Assembly (NCBI GenBank): GCA_964020155.1
Contig: OZ026546.1
Location: 1,961,081 to 1,983,580, forward strand
Length of the DNA stretch: 22,500 nucleotides
Source: Chondrilla cf. caribensis
Lineage: Eukaryota; Porifera; Demospongiae; Chondrillida; Chondrillidae
Direction of reading: 5' to 3'
In this document: one piece after another, positions 20,269 through 22,500 of the stretch
How the letters are laid out: each line of letters opens with the position of its first letter
How positions within the stretch are numbered: position 1 is the first letter of the stretch
Position numbers and translations under genes: made by a program
The notes under the pieces: model-generated
Seen by the model: the letters and a program-made list of their open reading frames with translations, nothing else
Databases searched by the model: none
What the model was told of the DNA's origin: nothing

Positions 20269-21073
20269 AGGTAGAACGGGGTATTTCCGGTCACTCTTCG
20301 AGTTCAACGATTTCGCTCGAGGAAAGCTCTTGAACTAGTAAACGAAAAGCAAGTTAACGATAGCCACTGATGCTACTACATATATACTCATTCGCAGAGA
20401 AGAATAACTCGGATCATCCGCTCGCTTGTATGAGAAAATAAACTTTTCAAAATGCCCCTGAAAAATTCCTGAATTTGCAGCTAACGGGGTATTTCCGGTC
20501 AATGGCTGAATATGGGTGAAATTCGGATCTACGTTGGCCGTAGAGACGCAGTTATGCATAAGAGACATTTCTTCCTGTTCTGCTTTCTCTTGTTCCGAGG
20601 TATTTTAAGATGTGCGTGTTCTAACTTGTTTCAAAACAATAGATCTTTATTACATTAATTTTCGTCGCCGCTTACGCAGCGCTTTGTGTAAGGATGTACC
20701 TAGAGGTTGTTCTCACCATACCAATCAGGCTAGAATCTACCACGAAAGTGATACGAAGTCTCCTCGAGGATTATACTTTTACTCTGCACAGTTTCATCTC
20801 AACGGATGCTCTTCTTTCGATAGTACGAAGGAAAAGTTCGAAGTTTTGTCAAGTAGCCGCGACGGTTTATCACTTACCGCTTTTAAAGGAGGTGGCCGAG
20901 TGGAACACGAGAAGGATGCAACTGACTTCGCTGTAAGGTATGTTGTAGCTAAGTGTTAACACTACTAGCACAGAGTTGAAGTTTTACTCGAAAGCTTAGG
21001 TTTTTGGAGTAGCGAGCTGACTTCTTACAAGTGACCGGAAATAAACCGTGACCGGAATTACCCCGTGTTACCT
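20269..21073. mobile_element. 805-bp TA-flanked nonautonomous DNA transposon inside gag
   Basis: Its ends are inverted: AGGTAGAACGGGG at 20269 and its counterpart ending at 21073, matching over about 26 bp with three mismatches. It is flanked by TA at 20267-20268 and 21074-21075. Removing the element and one TA brings the two gag segments into one frame through the phrase preceding DDMLRD, which fixes the boundaries. The motif ACGGGGTATTTCCGGTCA also occurs inside at 20484-20501, and a shortened copy at 21031-21047. There is no transposase; a 115-codon frame at 20612-20959 has no recognisable domain. Confidence 0.82.
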
Positions 21074-21397
21074 TATATCCTTCAAATTGCAATGGACCGC
21101 AAACCTTCTCAATACTGCCAGTGAAGTGGTCTCCATTGGTCCCTGAGCCCTTGAATGAAAATGAAACCGCTGTACGATGGTTGACGGCCTAGGGTTCTCG
21201 AAAGACCGCTCCGACGGCTTGTCTGGTGCCACCAAATCCTTGATGAGCTGGTATAGACTGGGTCCACGTACGCTGAGCAAAAATGCTCGCCGTTTTTCTT
21301 CCTTGATGTCGTTCGCTATAAAGTACCGCTCCATCCGCTCGGCGTACGACAACCAATCTTCTTTGGCCTCATCGAACTCTGCAAAAGTGCTCGCCAT
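21074..21397 (-). pseudogene. Ty3/gypsy-type gag, N-terminal part
   Basis: It starts at ATG 21397 on minus. The start MASTFAEFDEAKEDW, then YAERMERYFIAND and LLSVRGPSLYQLIKDL, then PDKP and a conserved VQRFHFHSR stretch, are characteristic of gag from metazoan Ty3/gypsy elements. The frame is open for 108 codons and is cut by the transposon at 21073. A 10-bp-arm GC hairpin sits 16 bp upstream of the ATG. A possible deletion shortens the part between PDKP and VQRF compared with the usual family layout. Confidence 0.82.
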
Positions 21398-21412
21398 TCT
21401 GTTCCTGTTTTT

Positions 21413-21435
21413 AGGGGCTGCCGCAGGCAGCCCCT
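21413..21435. repeat. GC-rich perfect hairpin before gag
   Basis: AGGGGCTGCC, loop GCA, GGCAGCCCCT. It has perfect 10-bp arms and shares GGCAGCCCC with the hairpin at 21672-21729. Confidence 0.85.
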
Positions 21436-21529
21436 ATATTGTTTTCATTTCAACTTCCGGTATGTTACGCTCGTCCGATATATTATATATATATAATATG
21501 TGTTCCTACGCGTAATCGTAACAATGAAT

Positions 21530-21690
21530 TTATATTATAATTTATATTGCGCGAAAACAAGATGGCCGATTTCGAACGCCGACAATTGCAAATTGGGCTA
21601 GAATTCGTGCGCTGAAGCTCCGCTGAACGTAATAACCTCAGCGAAGGTTTTTCTGAATCTAAGGAAGACACCAAGTAATTCGAGTGCGGG
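21530..21690. repeat. Dispersed repeat module, copy 2
   Basis: The same orientation and order of phrases as 2110-2290 (ataatttatattgcgcgaa, tggccgatttc, gctagaattcg, attcgagtg). It is followed by a foldback that the other copy lacks. Confidence 0.7.
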
Positions 21691-21804
21691 GGGCGGCAGC
21701 CCCACGAGTTTTTGAACTCGAATTACTTGTTCCTCGTCCGCCGCCAAAAAAGTTACGAATTGATCGAAGCTAGCTGTCCAAATGCCATTGAAATGGTCAT
21801 GCAT
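21598..21804 (-). CDS. Possible ORF, 68 codons, unknown
   Basis: Open on minus from ATG 21804 to a TAG at 21598. Its last 23 codons (from VFLRFRKTF to the stop) align without gaps to a frame in the related repeat at about 2177-2245, with mostly conservative changes. The upstream part includes the foldback at 21672-21729, so it may not be original coding sequence. The family is not recognised. It could be the tail of a repeat-encoded protein. Confidence 0.25.
   Translation of the reverse strand: MHDHFNGIWTASFDQFVTFLAADEEQVIRVQKLVGLPPPALELLGVFLRFRKTFAEVITFSGASAHEF
21672..21729. repeat. Foldback with 14-bp perfect arms
   Basis: CAAGTAATTCGAGT (21672-21685) faces its complement at 21716-21729. 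Between them is an inner GC-rich hairpin (GTG.GGGG against CCCCAC). Confidence 0.85.
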
Positions 21805-21969
21805 GATTATAGATAATAAAATGACAACTCATGATTTGAGTTCACCTAGCTTATAATAATTGTAAGTTCACAATTATTTGTTCATAACAGTTTACTGTTC
21901 TGGGTCAGGATACAACAAAAACACAGGTTAAATGTCTCCGGGTGTCTTTGCTTGCTTGTGGTTTTGCAA

Positions 21970-22500
21970 ATGTACACACACATGTATGGATGAATGATCA
22001 ATAATTGTGTATGCAAATGTATGTGTGTGTATGTGCCCACACGTGTGTGTGATTTGTATGTGTATTTGTGTGCATGTATTTGTGTGTACTTGAGTGTACA
22101 GTGTGTGTGTGTTGCATGTGTGTGCATATACAGAATGTGTACAAACATGTGGGTGTGTTAGTGTGTGTATGCATTTGTGTTTTGAGTATGTCTGTGTGTG
22201 TTATGTGTGTGTGTATGTTATGAATGTGCACACACATGTGTTTGTGGGAGTATGTGTACGTGTGTGTGGGGGGGGGGTTCATTTTGGTGTTTGCATTATG
22301 GGTTTGTGTGTGTGCGTTAGTTCGTGTACTTGGGTGTATGAGTGTGTGCTGGATGTGTATTTATGTACAGTATATGTACACACGTGTGTGTGTTAGCGTG
22401 TGCATGTTTTTGTGTGGTATTTGTGTGTTTGAGTACTTGTGCGTGTTTGTGGGTATGTCTGTGTGTGTGTTGTGTGTGCATATGTACAGTATGTGCCCAC
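21970..22500. repeat. Degenerate TG-rich tract to window end
   Basis: About 530 bp of TGTGTG, TATG and TGTTTG words with many substitutions and a G10 run near 22268. It is probably an old, diverged microsatellite. From 21805 to 21970 nothing is recognised. Confidence 0.9.

Noticed and set aside
20612..20959. 115-codon plus frame inside the 805-bp transposon
   Set aside because: No recognisable domain, and an overlapping frame of similar quality at 20694-20936. It is probably chance in a nonautonomous element.

Overview
This is repeat-dominated nuclear DNA of an animal, probably a marine invertebrate; the exact group cannot be told from the sequence. The evidence is GT-AG intron signals, TATA boxes, a metazoan-style Ty3/gypsy gag, a tRNA-derived SINE-like repeat, type I hammerhead ribozymes and very abundant (CA)n/(TG)n DNA. 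There is no sign of bacterial gene organisation. Most long open frames in the window are only translations of CA/TG repeats.

Layout. 1-2250: (CA)n tracts, a possible 58-codon ORF and a possible first coding exon (minus strand, 1524-1622) beside a CA-rich tract, with a CRE-containing flank. 2251-19145: a huge interrupted palindrome. A left arm (2251-3212, with a tRNA-Leu-like head and a GC-rich hairpin) leads into a 5.2 kb satellite of TGCGCACACA-type units. The satellite resumes at 16649, flips strand at about 17180-17193, and runs back as its own reverse complement into the right arm (18229-19145).

Inserted in that satellite is an 8,252-bp DNA transposon (8397-16648). It has imperfect inverted termini starting TAGTCTGG and an apparent 9-bp target duplication (agcacacac). 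It carries: (i) a roughly 1,194-codon transposase-like gene (9375-12960) broken by one extra A in an A-run and one in-frame TAA; (ii) directly after it, seven 36-37 bp repeats, each a nested palindrome; (iii) three type I hammerhead ribozyme motifs, two on plus (13244-13330, 13409-13462) and one on minus (14040-14101), so that inward transcripts from either end would contain a sense ribozyme; (iv) about 1 kb of CA minisatellite; (v) a compact two-exon gene for a 95-residue protein with two C-x5-C-x4-C-x3-H zinc fingers and its own TATA box. I regard a DNA transposon with ribozymes downstream of its transposase plus a CCCH cargo gene as the most notable system here.

19146-22500: more satellite, then a decayed Ty3/gypsy gag on the minus strand split by an 805-bp TA-flanked DNA transposon (20269-21073), a second copy of the repeat module seen at 2110-2290, several GC-rich hairpins, and a degenerate TG-rich tract to the window end.

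The work was by eye. Ribozyme folds, inverted-repeat matches and splice sites were checked base by base. Family assignments rest on motif recognition, not on a database search.
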